64,000 bases of DNA from Virgisporangium ochraceum. GTDB lineage: Bacteria > Actinomycetota > Actinomycetes > Mycobacteriales > Micromonosporaceae. Position 1 is the first letter of the stretch, and every line of letters begins with the position of its first letter. The notes below the pieces were generated by a model. That model saw only the letters and a list, made by a program, of their open reading frames with translations. It was not told the DNA's origin and searched no databases. Position numbers and translations under genes: made by a program. This document shows, in pieces, positions 44,002 through 52,719 of this stretch. The DNA lies in the NCBI RefSeq assembly GCF_016863655.1, contig NZ_BOPH01000072.1, forward strand, positions 62,001-126,000, read 5' to 3'.

Positions 44002-45142
44002 TGGAGCCGTTCGGTGGCGGACTGCCGTTGGTGGTACCACCGGTGCCGCCGGACTCTCCGCCGCCGCCCCCACGGCCGCCGCCGCGCATCCAGTCACGGA
44101 CGCGCCCGGCACCGGCGCCGACCCACTCGCCGACGTCGGACGTGTTGTCGCCGACCCGCTTCAGCAGGTTGACCAGCGGGTCCTGCGACTCGTTGAACGA
44201 CTCGCGGTACGACTGCGCCGCGGCCTTCACGTCGTCGGTGACCTTGGCGTTGCGATCGTCGTCGCGGCGCGGGTACTCGCCACCGACGATGCGGCCGTAC
44301 TCGCCCGAGTCGATCCAGCGGCGCAGCTGTGCGGCGCGCGCGACCGGCAGCGGGTGGCTGCGGCCCATGATCATGCGGAGCTTGATGAGGCTGTCGCGCA
44401 GGTCGCCGGCCCGGTCGTACTCGGAGGCCTGCTCCAGGAACGCCGTGGTGTCGATCTCGGACAGGTCACCGCCGCCGGCCAGCTTCATGAGCAGCCGCAG
44501 CGAGGCGTTCGGGTCCTGCGTGGCGAGCAGGCCGGCCCGGTCGGCCGACAGCTCCGCCTTGCGCCACCACTCCCGCAGCGCGGCGACGATCGCCCGCAGC
44601 ACCATCGACCCGATCGGCAGCCACGCCAGCGACGTGATCCACCCCGTGAGGATGATGATCATCGTGCGGTAGACGGCGTGTCCGCTGACCATGTGGCCGA
44701 GCTCGTGGCCCAGCAGAACCTTGAGCTCCTCTTCGTCGAGCAGCTCGATGGCACCGCGGTTCACCACGATGAACGGCTTCGACATGCCGATGCACATGCC
44801 GTTCAGCGACCGGTCGGGCGACACGTACAGCTCGGGCAGCTCGCTGATGTCGAGCGTGGCCGCCGCCGACGCGAACGCGCGGTACAGCGTCGGGTACTGC
44901 CGCTCGGACACCTTGATCGCGCCGCCGAGGAACTCCAGGCGCCAGGCCCGCTCGTTCCACAGGCCGTTCAGCGCCTTCAGGACGTCGTCGAACCCGCGCA
45001 GTTCGCGCAGCGCGGTGAGGGCCCCCCGGTCGGCCGGGTGCTCCCAGGCGCGGGAGCTGATCCCGGTGAGCACCACCGGACGCCGCACCGGCGGCGATGC
45101 CGGCTGTGAAGCCGGTTGGGATGCCGGCTGTTCATCGGTCAT
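43997..45142 (-). CDS. M48-family metallopeptidase
   Basis: The 381-residue protein carries HELGHMVSGH (about 145-154), the HExxH zinc site, with a later ELSADRAGLLAT supplying the third ligand. One or two hydrophobic stretches (TMIIILTGWITSLAWLPIGSM, about 157-177) suggest membrane attachment. The N-terminus lacks a signal peptide and the C-terminus is a Gly-rich tail. HtpX/Oma1-like members take part in membrane protein quality control. The ATG has GGAAGG upstream. The kinase gene upstream is separated by 50 bp. Confidence 0.9.
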   Translation of the reverse strand: MTDEQPASQPASQPASPPVRRPVVLTGISSRAWEHPADRGALTALRELRGFDDVLKALNGLWNERAWRLEFLGGAIKVSERQYPTLYRAFASAAATLDISELPELYVSPDRSLNGMCIGMSKPFIVVNRGAIELLDEEELKVLLGHELGHMVSGHAVYRTMIIILTGWITSLAWLPIGSMVLRAIVAALREWWRKAELSADRAGLLATQDPNASLRLLMKLAGGGDLSEIDTTAFLEQASEYDRAGDLRDSLIKLRMIMGRSHPLPVARAAQLRRWIDSGEYGRIVGGEYPRRDDDRNAKVTDDVKAAAQSYRESFNESQDPLVNLLKRVGDNTSDVGEWVGAGAGRVRDWMRGGGRGGGGGESGGTGGTTNGSPPPNGSN

Positions 45143-45192
45143 GGCAAAAGCCTTCCCTTCCCCCCGGGCGGGTTGTCCCTTCGGATACTCCC

Positions 45193-45819
45193 CTAACGTG
45201 TCAAGTCAGTCGACCCTGAGATGTCCCCGAGGAACTCGGTCTCAGGGTCGAAATCCTGATCGCCGGGCGCACCTTGTACAACGATCTCGGCCGCCGCTTC
45301 AGTTGCATCATCAGCGAAGTGCGCGGCCTCGCCGTGCGTCCACTGTAGCCATGCGTCCCGCGTGTGCTCCCCGTCGCGCGCGACGCTCCGCGCCATCCGC
45401 AGGTCACGCGGCGCGGTCACCCAGACGAGAAGAGTGAGGTCCGCGCGGATCGCCCGCCGCCCGGACGTCACCCCTTCGAGCACAAGAACATCGGTGACGG
45501 GCACAGCCTGCCAGCCACTCGAGAAGTCCTCCGCGTACCAGTCGTAGCGGCGGTACGCCCCGGGCCGGCCGGCCCGTAGAGGGCCGAGCACCCACTCCTC
45601 CAGCCGGGGCCAGAACGTGAGCATGTCGTTCCACCCGTCGAGCAGGTCGTCGGTGTTCACCACCGTCACGGACGCCCCCGCCGCCCGCACCGCCGCGGCG
45701 AGCCGCGCGCCGAACGTGGTCTTGCCCCCACCCGACGGCCCGTCGACCGCCACCAACCGCACCGGCCCCAACCGCGCCGGCCGCCCCAGCACCTCGGCCG
45801 CGACCTCCGCGTACCTCAC
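45193..45819 (-). CDS. Uridine-kinase-like P-loop kinase
   Basis: The 208-residue cytoplasmic protein has Walker A in VAVDGPSGGGKTTFGARLA (about 24-42), a substrate-region VVNTDDLLDGW (about 54-64) and VLVLEGVTSGRR (about 110-121), the order found in uridine kinases and related small-molecule kinases. No substrate can be assigned. It lies 46 bp after cobQ on the same strand. Confidence 0.88.
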   Translation of the reverse strand: MRYAEVAAEVLGRPARLGPVRLVAVDGPSGGGKTTFGARLAAAVRAAGASVTVVNTDDLLDGWNDMLTFWPRLEEWVLGPLRAGRPGAYRRYDWYAEDFSSGWQAVPVTDVLVLEGVTSGRRAIRADLTLLVWVTAPRDLRMARSVARDGEHTRDAWLQWTHGEAAHFADDATEAAAEIVVQGAPGDQDFDPETEFLGDISGSTDLTR

Positions 45820-45865
45820 CCCACCCCGCCTTCCATCGCCACGGCCGGCCCCGCCACGCCACGCC

Positions 45866-47386
45866 TCACCATGCTCCGACCACGGGCAGGCCGGCCGGCG
45901 CGCCCTCCTCGATCAGCCGCCGCAGCGCCACCGTGTCGAGGTGCTCCTCGACCAGGTCCCCCAGCAGGTCGATCATCCGTTCCCGCACCGCCCCGTACCG
46001 CGTGTCGGCCGCGACCACGAACCCGGTGCGTCCGGCCAACCGGGCCGCCTCCGCGAGGAACGCCCGCCGGAACCCGTCGGACTCGAACGCACCGTGCCAG
46101 TGCGTACCGAACACGGCACCGGTGCGTGCGCCCTCGCCGGTGCCGTCGGGCCGCCGGATGAACGGGTCGGCCGCGTCGGTGGCCCGTCCGTGGTGGATCT
46201 CGTACCCGGCGACCGGCTGCCCGAACGCCGTCCCCTCCGCCGGCGCCACGGTCTTCGCCGCGTCGAACGTGACCCGCACCGGCAGCAGACCCAGGCCCGC
46301 CACCGTTCCCCGCCGGCTCTCCACGTGGTCGGTGAGCTCCTCCGCGAGCATCTGGAACCCGCCGCAGATGCCCACGAGCGGCCGTCCCGCCGCGGCGTGC
46401 GCGAGCACCGCGTCGGCCAACCCGGTGGCCCGCAACCACTCCAGATCGTCCACAGTGGACTTCGTACCCGGCAGCACGACCAGGTCGGCGTCGGCGAGCT
46501 CGCCGGGCTCGACGGTCAAGCGCACCCGCACCCCCGGCTCCGCCGCCAACGCCTCCGCGTCGGTGGCGTTGGAGATGCGCGGCAGCCGCACCACCGCCAC
46601 CCGGAGCCACTGCGTACCCAGCGCCGGCCCCGGACGTCCGAGCACCCGCCCGTACGCCAAGGCGTCCTCGGCGTCGAGCCACACGTCGACGTGCCACGGC
46701 AGCACACCGTGGAACGGCCGCCCGGTGAGCTCCGTGAGCCGGTCGAGACCCGGACGCAGCAGACCCGCGTCACCCCGGAACTTGTTGACCACGAACCCCG
46801 CCACCAACGCCTGGTCCGCGGGCTCCAGCAGGGCGAGCGTGCCGTACAACGCGGCGAACAGCCCGCCCCGGTCGATGTCGCCGACCACCGTCACGGGCAG
46901 GTTCGCCGCCCGCGCCAGCCCCATGTTCACGAAGTCACCGTCACGCAGGTTGATCTCCGTGGGGCTGCCCGCACCCTCACAGATCACCGCGTCGAAGTCC
47001 CGTCGCAGCCCGGTGAGCGTGTCGAGCGCCGTGGCGCGCAACGTGTCACGCACCATCCGGAAGTTGCCCGCGTCGACCGAACCGACCACCTCCCCGAGCA
47101 GCACCACCTGACTCGACAGGTCGGAGCCCGGCTTCAGCAGCACCGGGTTGAACCGCACGCTCGGCGCCAAGCCGCAGGCCGCCGCCTGCAGGGCCTGCGC
47201 CCGCCCGATCTCCCCGCCCGTGCCCCCGTCGACCGCCACCGCCGAGTTGTTCGACATGTTCTGCGCCTTGAACGGCGCCACCCGCACGCCGTTGCGCCAC
47301 AACCACCGGCAGATCCCGGTGGTGAGCACGCTCTTCCCCGCGTCGGACGTGGTCCCCGCGACGAGCAAACCACCCCCTCCTCCCAC
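45866..47386 (-). CDS. cobQ: Cobyric acid synthase (amidotransferase)
   Basis: The protein of about 506 residues amidates cobyrinic acid a,c-diamide at four side chains to give cobyric acid in B12 synthesis, using glutamine and ATP. The N-terminal dethiobiotin-synthetase-like domain has LLVAGTTSDAGKSVL and FKAQNMSNNSAV; the C-terminal glutaminase has VVLPGTKSTVDDLEW and the nucleophile Cys in LVGICGGFQML, with the His near the C-terminus in GTHWHGAFESDG. The GTG at 47386 is preferred to 47497, because the longer start would begin inside the terminator of the upstream ssb gene and add a low-complexity leader. Other cob genes are not in the window. Confidence 0.93.
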   Translation of the reverse strand: MGGGGGLLVAGTTSDAGKSVLTTGICRWLWRNGVRVAPFKAQNMSNNSAVAVDGGTGGEIGRAQALQAAACGLAPSVRFNPVLLKPGSDLSSQVVLLGEVVGSVDAGNFRMVRDTLRATALDTLTGLRRDFDAVICEGAGSPTEINLRDGDFVNMGLARAANLPVTVVGDIDRGGLFAALYGTLALLEPADQALVAGFVVNKFRGDAGLLRPGLDRLTELTGRPFHGVLPWHVDVWLDAEDALAYGRVLGRPGPALGTQWLRVAVVRLPRISNATDAEALAAEPGVRVRLTVEPGELADADLVVLPGTKSTVDDLEWLRATGLADAVLAHAAAGRPLVGICGGFQMLAEELTDHVESRRGTVAGLGLLPVRVTFDAAKTVAPAEGTAFGQPVAGYEIHHGRATDAADPFIRRPDGTGEGARTGAVFGTHWHGAFESDGFRRAFLAEAARLAGRTGFVVAADTRYGAVRERMIDLLGDLVEEHLDTVALRRLIEEGAPAGLPVVGAW

Positions 47387-47468
47387 ACCACCATCCTGGC
47401 CCAGCGCCCGACCCGTCCGACGACCGAGCCTCCCGAAGCCGAACCGCCCGAGCCACCCGACGGCCGAG

Positions 47469-47503
47469 CCCAGGGTGGGCCTGGGACCCCCGCCCACCCT
47501 GGG
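47469..47503 (-). terminator. Terminator of the ssb-like gene
   Basis: CCCAGGGTGGGC pairs perfectly with GCCCACCCTGGG over 12 bp around an 11-nt loop, 8 bp after the stop of the ssb-like gene. Confidence 0.82.
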
Positions 47504-47510
47504 TGCCCTG

Positions 47511-48392
47511 TCAGGCGTTCGCGCCGACGCGTGAACGGCCCCGGCGGGTCCGCACCGGCTCGGCCGCTCCGGACGCCCGCTCCTCCCGGTCCGGCGGCTC
47601 CGACATGCCCACCGACTCGATGCGGCCCACCGACGCGGTCAGGACCGCCGGCCGGTCGTCGGCACCGTCGTCGGCGTCGCGACCCGGGCCGCGGTCGGCG
47701 CCCTCGTCGTCGCCGTCGCCCTGTTCCGGGTCGAGCGTGGTGGTGCCGAGCTTCTGCTGGGCGGTGGCGATCAGCTGGGCGAGGTCGGGGCCCATCTCGT
47801 CGGCGACCGTTTCCTTCAGGTTGTCGAGCGTCACCGGGCCGGAGTTCACCGGCGCGTCGACGCCGGTCTGCGGGAACTCGGAGCCGTTCGTGGCCCGCAG
47901 TTCCTCGCCGAGGCTGGCGGCGACCGCCTCCGAGCGGGCGTTCTCCTCGGACGCGACCTCGGTCGGCTCGCCCTTCACGTGCTTGTCGGTCTCGGCGTCC
48001 TCCACCACGGTGGTGTTGACGTTGATCCGCCCGCGCCTGAACGCGGCGACCCCGCGCGACAGGTCGTGCCCGACCGCCACCGCCTCGAGCTCGTAGGTGC
48101 TGCGGCGCTGACCGTCCTCCGTGGTCCAGTCGCGGGTGAACAGCCGGCCGGTGACCACCACCGGGTCACCGACCTTCACCGAGGCCACCACGCCCTCGGC
48201 CAGCCGCCGCCAGCAGTTGACCCGCACCCGCAGGTTGTCGCCGTCGATCCAGCGGTTGTTCTGCTTGTCGAAGCGGCGTGACGTCGACGCGATCTTGAAG
48301 TTCGCGACGAGTGCGTTGGTGCGCTCGAACCGCCGCCACTCCGGGGTGTTGAGCGCGTTGCCGACGACGGTGATGTTCGTCGTGTCGTACAT
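47511..48392 (-). CDS. Single-stranded DNA-binding protein paralogue
   Basis: The 293-residue protein has an N-terminal OB fold (about 1-115): NITVVGNALNTPEWRRF, RWIDGDNLRVRVNCWRRLAE and KVGDPVVVTGRLFTRDW. This matches actinobacterial SSB. The C-terminal 170 residues are long and acidic but end RTRRGRSRVGANA, lacking the DDDIPF-like tip through which SSB recruits repair and replication proteins. It is therefore probably a second, specialised SSB (competence, recombination or stress) rather than the housekeeping one, which is usually beside rpsF/rpsR. No recombination genes adjoin it. Confidence 0.88.
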   Translation of the reverse strand: MYDTTNITVVGNALNTPEWRRFERTNALVANFKIASTSRRFDKQNNRWIDGDNLRVRVNCWRRLAEGVVASVKVGDPVVVTGRLFTRDWTTEDGQRRSTYELEAVAVGHDLSRGVAAFRRGRINVNTTVVEDAETDKHVKGEPTEVASEENARSEAVAASLGEELRATNGSEFPQTGVDAPVNSGPVTLDNLKETVADEMGPDLAQLIATAQQKLGTTTLDPEQGDGDDEGADRGPGRDADDGADDRPAVLTASVGRIESVGMSEPPDREERASGAAEPVRTRRGRSRVGANA

Positions 48393-48614
48393 GAATCACT
48401 CTTCTCTACTCTCCTGGCCGCGGCCCGGTTGCCGCGGCCGGTCGGGGAGTCGACCCGCACTCCACCCTGGCCGCCGCGCCGGCCACAGGCGCGGCGGTGA
48501 ACGGCGATCTGTGGACGGCGAGGGCGCTTGTGGACGGGGTCGCGCTCACGCCGGTCCCCTGCTATGGACCACGACGGCGCCGCAGGTCCCCCACCTATGG
48601 ACCACGGCGGTACC

Positions 48615-49667
48615 GTGACGTACCGTCGCGACGTGAGTGTCGATGTGGTCACCGACGTCCTCGGCGAGCCCTACACGTGCCGCACCATCCCGCTGCGCGA
48701 CGACGACGAGGGAGCGGTCACCGCCACACTCGTCGCCTGCCGGTCCGAACGGCCCACGAACGCCGCCGTGCTGTACGTGCACGGCTTCGTCGACTACTTC
48801 TTCCAGACGCACCTCGCCGACTTCTTCCTCGGCGCGGGCCTCGACTTCTACGCGCTCGACCTGCGCAAGTACGGCCGCAGCATGCAGCCGCACCAGACGC
48901 CGAACTTCTGCACCGACCTGGCCGAGTACTACGAGGAGCTCGACGAGGCGGTCAGGATCATCCGGGACGAGGACGGGCACGACCGGCTACTCGTCAACGG
49001 CCACTCGACCGGCGGGCTCGTCAGTTCCCTGTGGGCACACGACCGCCGCGGCCGGGGCAAGGTCGACGCGCTGTTCCTCAACAGCCCGTACCTCGACGTC
49101 AACGGCTCCGCCATGGTGCGCAAGGTCATCGCGCCGGCCGTGGCGCGGCTGGGGCGCTCCCGACCGCACGCCGCGCTGCGGCTGGCCCTACCCGAGGTGT
49201 ACGGACGCTCGCTCCACCGCGACTACGACGGCGAGTGGGAGTACGACCTCGGCTGGAAGCCTCTGCAGCCGTTCCCGGTACGGGCCGGGTGGGCGCGCGC
49301 CATCCGGCAGGGGCACGCGCGCGTCCACAATGGACTCGACATCCAGGTACCCGTGCTGGTCGCGTGCTCGATGGCGTCGTACAAGCGGGCCCGTTGGAGT
49401 GACGCGGCGCGCGCAGCCGACTCGGTACTCGACGTCGACCAGATCGCCCGCTGGACCCCGGCCCTGGGCCGCAACACCACGCTGGTCCGCCTCGAAGGTG
49501 GCATGCACGACCTGACGCTGTCGCCGGAACCGGTGCGCGACAGGCTCTTCGCGTCGGTGCTGCAGTGGATGTCGGCCTACTTCCCGGTCGATCCGGTACG
49601 GAAGACGGTCAGCGCCGTCGGGGCCGAGGCCGTCGCCGCGGTCGCCGCCGAAGCCGGCGGCGACTAG
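48615..49667 (+). CDS. Alpha/beta hydrolase (lysophospholipase-like)
   Basis: The 350-residue protein has the hydrolase fold with LYVHGFVDYFFQTHLADFF (oxyanion region, about 55-73), nucleophile in LVNGHSTGGLVSS (about 129-141), and a late His in LEGGMHDLTLSPEP (about 296-309). It belongs to the serine aminopeptidase/monoacylglycerol-lipase-like group and is cytoplasmic. The GTG at 48615 is chosen; an in-frame ATG at 48597 is possible. Its TAG stop lies inside one end of a terminal inverted repeat (49664-49682). Confidence 0.87.
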   Translation: MTYRRDVSVDVVTDVLGEPYTCRTIPLRDDDEGAVTATLVACRSERPTNAAVLYVHGFVDYFFQTHLADFFLGAGLDFYALDLRKYGRSMQPHQTPNFCTDLAEYYEELDEAVRIIRDEDGHDRLLVNGHSTGGLVSSLWAHDRRGRGKVDALFLNSPYLDVNGSAMVRKVIAPAVARLGRSRPHAALRLALPEVYGRSLHRDYDGEWEYDLGWKPLQPFPVRAGWARAIRQGHARVHNGLDIQVPVLVACSMASYKRARWSDAARAADSVLDVDQIARWTPALGRNTTLVRLEGGMHDLTLSPEPVRDRLFASVLQWMSAYFPVDPVRKTVSAVGAEAVAAVAAEAGGD

Positions 49668-49894
49668 TAGTGCTTCGTCAGGTCTGTTGACCGGCCGCAC
49701 CGCTCGCGCTCGCGCCCTTGTCGAAGCGTGCGCCGATCTTGCATCCGTGGCCGCCCCTATTTGCGGAAATGTCGTGTTTGGAGGGAGGCCATAACTGCAA
49801 GATCGGCGCAGAGGGCGCCCGGGGACGGCGCCGATGTGGGTCGTTCAATGCGTTGCGCCACACAGCATCCGGGAACCCGACAAAGCACTACTAG
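49664..49894. mobile_element. Possible 231-bp MITE-like element with inverted ends
   Basis: CTAGTAGTGCTTCGTCAGG (49664-49682) and the reverse complement CTAGTAGTGCTTTGTCGGG (49876-49894) form imperfect 19-bp terminal inverted repeats that match at 17 of 19 positions. The third dispersed palindrome lies between them. Both flanking converging genes end on stop codons supplied by these repeats. No transposase is encoded; the only frame inside (49678-49863, minus) is 61 codons and unlikely to be real. Confidence 0.5.
49729..49810. repeat. Dispersed palindromic element, copy 3
   Basis: Arms 49729-49752 and 49787-49810 pair perfectly over the outer 15 nt (TGCGCCGATCTTGCA) and the inner TGGCC, with four mismatches between. 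The centre is again low in GC. It lies between converging genes. Confidence 0.85.
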
Positions 49895-50523
49895 CGCTGC
49901 TGACGGGGGACGATCGTGCGGTCCTCCGGCGTCGACCAGCGCTCGTACGCCTCGCCGTACCCGTCGTCCCAGGTGCCGACCGGCTCCTCCACCGCCGCGG
50001 GCACGTCGTCGAACACGTGCCAGCGGTCGCCGCGCCGCTCCAGGAGGTCGGGGACCAGCGAGTGGTGCGGGTTCGCGAACATGACCCGCTCGACGCAGCG
50101 GTGCGCCTTGTCGAGCCCGGCCGGCGAGTCCGATCCGGTGATCACGAGGACGTCGCGCGCCGGTACCGCCACCACGGGCGTCCCCGGCAGCTCGGGCACC
50201 AGTTCGGCCCAGAACACGTCGGCCAGCAGCAGGCTCGACTCGATGCCGTGGAACGAGGCCATGAGCGCCGGCGGGCTGCCGTGCAGGCTGGCCGTGTCGA
50301 TCATCGCGTGGAGGTTGCCGAACGCGAGACGGTGCAGGGTGCGCTCGTCGAGGCCGTGCCGGTGCAGATCGGCCCAGCCGAGTGGCGTGTCGGGCGAGTC
50401 CACCGGTGCGTAGGTGATGCCCACGCCGGGTACGAAGGCATGGACGACGGTGCTCGTGCGGCGCCCGCAATGGTGGGCGAGGACGGGAACGATGTGATCT
50501 GTCGTCACCTGCACGTACCACAC
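49891..50523 (-). CDS. DUF1444-like protein
   Basis: The 210-residue soluble protein contains LGLDERTLHRLAFGNLHAMI-type sequence (about 54-74), SSLLLADVFWAEL (about 95-107) and VVAVPARDVLVITGSDSPAGL (about 116-136), which resemble the DUF1444/YtpQ family. The biochemical function of that family is unknown. The start is uncertain: GTG at 50523 is used, but a GTG at 50508 would remove five residues. It is monocistronic and ends at the inverted-repeat element. Confidence 0.7.
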   Translation of the reverse strand: MWYVQVTTDHIVPVLAHHCGRRTSTVVHAFVPGVGITYAPVDSPDTPLGWADLHRHGLDERTLHRLAFGNLHAMIDTASLHGSPPALMASFHGIESSLLLADVFWAELVPELPGTPVVAVPARDVLVITGSDSPAGLDKAHRCVERVMFANPHHSLVPDLLERRGDRWHVFDDVPAAVEEPVGTWDDGYGEAYERWSTPEDRTIVPRQQR

Positions 50524-50665
50524 GGTAATGGCCTATCGACCCATGTAAACATCGTCCGATTGGCGGATGGCCCAGGCCCGTCGGCACGGCGCGAGCGCCG
50601 AGGGGTTATGGCGAGGCGTTCCGGGCCGAGGGGAGGTAACCTCTATCGGCGCTGTAGTGCGCAGC

Positions 50666-50741
50666 GCGCCCGTAGCTCAGCGGATAGAGCCACCGGCTTC
50701 TAACCGGTAGGTCGCAGGTTCGAATCCTGCCGGGCGCACCA
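50666..50741 (+). tRNA. tRNA-Arg (anticodon TCT), CCA encoded
   Basis: The acceptor stem GCGCCCG/CGGGCGC, D arm with GCTCAGCGGATAGAGC, anticodon stem ACCGG/CCGGT around CTTCTAA (anticodon TCT), and T arm GCAGG-TTCGAAT-CCTGC are all intact. The gene encodes its 3' CCA. It reads the rare AGA codon. Confidence 0.97.
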
Positions 50742-50820
50742 TCCTCATGAGTCAGCGGCACATGCGGCCGCTGTGTCCGCTGGGGTGTCGACCCGTACCG
50801 GCCGGGTGGAAGGTGACCGG

Positions 50821-51633
50821 GTGGAAGGTGAACAGCCCGGACACGCGGCTGATGTTCCGCTTCCCGCGGGGAGGATGACGCCGGGCGTCGTCCGCCGGGG
50901 CGGGCAGGTGCTGCGCCCGATGGGCTCGTGGTCTGGCGGCGTGCACGAGTACCTGGGGCACCTGGAGTCTGTGGGCTTCGACGGAGCGCCCCGGCTCCTC
51001 GGCACCGAGGGCCCACGCGAAGTCCTTACCTTCATCGAAGGCGACGTGCCCGTCGACCCGCAGTGGACGCCGGGACGGGGCAACCGACTTCCGTCCTACG
51101 CCCGGTCGGACGCCAGCCTGGTCGGGGCGGCCCGACTGCTGCGACGCCTGCACGAGGCGGCTCGTGGGTTCCAGCCTGTCGACACCGGGTACCGCTTCCA
51201 TCCCCATCCGCCTCGCGCGGGCGAGATCGTCTCGCACGGCGACCTCGGCCCGTGGAACACCGTCTATCGGGACGGCGTTCCCGTGGCTTTCATCGACTGG
51301 GACTGCGCCGGCCCCGTCGAGCCCGTGGTGGACCTCGCCGCGGCGGCATGGGAGTTCGTTCCGCTCGCACCGCCCGAGGTGCTGGGGGAATCGGGCTTCG
51401 ACCCTGTGCCCGACATCGCCGTCCGTCTACGACTGTTCACCGACGCCTACGGCATCGACGATCGACGCACCGTGGTGCCCGCACTCCAACGCAGCCGGCT
51501 ACTCACCGCCGACCGCATCAAGTACGCACCGCTGACGCCCGCGGAGGCAGCGGAGAACCTCGAGTTCCGCGCACAGGAGTTGCGCTGGCTGCACTCGATG
51601 GTCCCGCTCTTCGACAGCGAACTCGCGTCGTGA
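50821..51633 (+). CDS. Aminoglycoside-phosphotransferase-like kinase
   Basis: This protein of about 270 residues has a kinase-like fold: a glycine-containing N-lobe (PLPAGRMTPGVVRRGGQVLRP), the catalytic Brenner motif VSHGDLGPWNTVYRDG and the metal-binding FIDWDCAGP. The family phosphorylates antibiotics or small metabolites; the substrate is unknown. The N-lobe strand begins before the ATG at 50875, so an upstream GTG is needed; 50821 is used because AAGG lies 7 nt upstream, with GTGs at 50773, 50785 and 50806 as alternatives. A 15-bp repeat (GGGTGGAAGGTGA core) spans this region. It overlaps the pseudogene start (GTGA). Confidence 0.82.
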   Translation: MEGEQPGHAADVPLPAGRMTPGVVRRGGQVLRPMGSWSGGVHEYLGHLESVGFDGAPRLLGTEGPREVLTFIEGDVPVDPQWTPGRGNRLPSYARSDASLVGAARLLRRLHEAARGFQPVDTGYRFHPHPPRAGEIVSHGDLGPWNTVYRDGVPVAFIDWDCAGPVEPVVDLAAAAWEFVPLAPPEVLGESGFDPVPDIAVRLRLFTDAYGIDDRRTVVPALQRSRLLTADRIKYAPLTPAEAAENLEFRAQELRWLHSMVPLFDSELAS

Positions 51634-52293
51634 CAGACGACAGCGGCGGGCGGCCGGGCCGGACCGGTCATCCTGACCCTCGGGGACCGACCTGGCTGGA
51701 CGAGCCGACCGTCGACGCGCTGCGCGGACGGCCACCCCGGCTGCCGCTGCCCGAGGTGGTGGCGCTGTCCCGAGGTGCTGCGAACGGTGTCCGGGACGGT
51801 CGGCCCACTGCCCGAGCCGATGACGCGGACAACGACACACACGCTGCGCGCCCGATTCGGGCCGCTGGTCAGACCCGCTAAGCGACACCGGGTGCTGTCC
51901 TGGTGTGAGTGGGCCGACCGGGCCCTCGCGACGCCGGGCCGTACTGGTGCACGGCGACTTTCACGGTGACAACATCTCTGGAACCCGCGGACCCTGCGGC
52001 TGCGCCTGATCCTCGACCTGGAGACGGTCGGCATCGGCGAACCCGAGTTCGACCTGCGCTGCCTGCCGGCAGACTGCGGCATGGAACTGTTCACCACGAC
52101 GGTGACGCACCACGAACAGCTGACCGGCACGACAGTGGACGTCGACCGGATCATGGCCTGGCACCTGCGCACCGTCCTCGGCGACGCGCTGTGGCGGGCC
52201 GAGGCAGGCGTCGCGCTGCCTGACAGGCGCACGCCGGCGCACTGGGTCGACGACCTGACCGCCCGGTTCGCCGAGTTCAGAACCCCGAGCTAG
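51630..52293 (+). pseudogene. Decayed phosphotransferase gene with several frameshifts
   Basis: Pieces of a second APH-like protein lie in order but in different frames. Frame from 51630 gives WLDEPTVDALRGRPPRLPLP; frame from 51775 gives ARFGPLVRPAKRHRVLSWCE; the frame at 51947 gives VHGDFHGDN, the Brenner catalytic motif; the frame from about 51998 to 52293 gives LILDLETVGIGEPEFDLR and a normal C-terminus. At least three frame changes are needed, and the catalytic frame soon meets a TGA (52007). The GTG at 51630 overlaps the stop of the intact upstream kinase, so the pair was once coupled. Confidence 0.75.
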
Positions 52294-52719
52294 GAAGCTG
52301 GCCCCGGATCCCCGTCGGTCATGGCCGGCCAAACCTGGATGAGTGGCTTCCGCCGTCACCGAGGTGTACGGACCCGGGGGGCCGATCGCCAGCGGACCCC
52401 TCGAATCATCCTCCTGCGATGTACTCCGAACGGCTGCCGTAAGCCAACGACGGGTGGCGTACGACCCTCCGATATACGACGGTGCCGGCCGCCAAATGGT
52501 CCATTGTTGGGCGTCACCATCAATGGCTACATTCGCAGAAAGCAACGCTCGGCGCGATCATTTGCCGCTATCGGCGGAGCCTGGCCATCTTCCGCGGCGT
52601 TGATCACTGTTCAGTCACTTTTCCGATCCGGGCCGAGATTCCGATCTTTGTGGTGATCTGGCGCCCGGACGTGTAGTTGGCTTACGCACAACCCTCATGC
52701 AGTACCGCTGGGAGAGATC
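52294..52719. other. 426-bp gene-free stretch before the conflict-type operon
   Basis: This region is visibly less GC-rich than its surroundings, with runs such as GATATACGACGG and CATTGTTGGGCGTC. Short frames exist, but none has a Shine-Dalgarno or a recognisable product. It must contain the promoter of the downstream operon. Confidence 0.6.
52648..52677 (+). promoter_or_regulatory. Candidate promoter of the 52.7-58.6 kb operon
   Basis: TTGTGG (52648-52653) and TGTAGT (52672-52677) are 18 bp apart and resemble -35 and -10 boxes. They lie about 43 bp before the first start codon. This is a visual match only. Confidence 0.35.

Noticed and set aside
45617..48019. Plus-strand frame of 800 codons opposite cobQ and ssb
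   Set aside because: It is a shadow frame; its length comes from GC-rich third positions on the real minus-strand genes.
49678..49863. 61-codon minus-strand frame inside the inverted-repeat element
   Set aside because: It overlaps the palindrome, lacks a ribosome-binding site and has no recognisable product.
52321..52656. 111-codon frame in the gap before the conflict-type operon
   Set aside because: It has no ribosome-binding site, atypical composition for a gene here and no similarity I recognise; it is more likely non-coding DNA with promoter elements.
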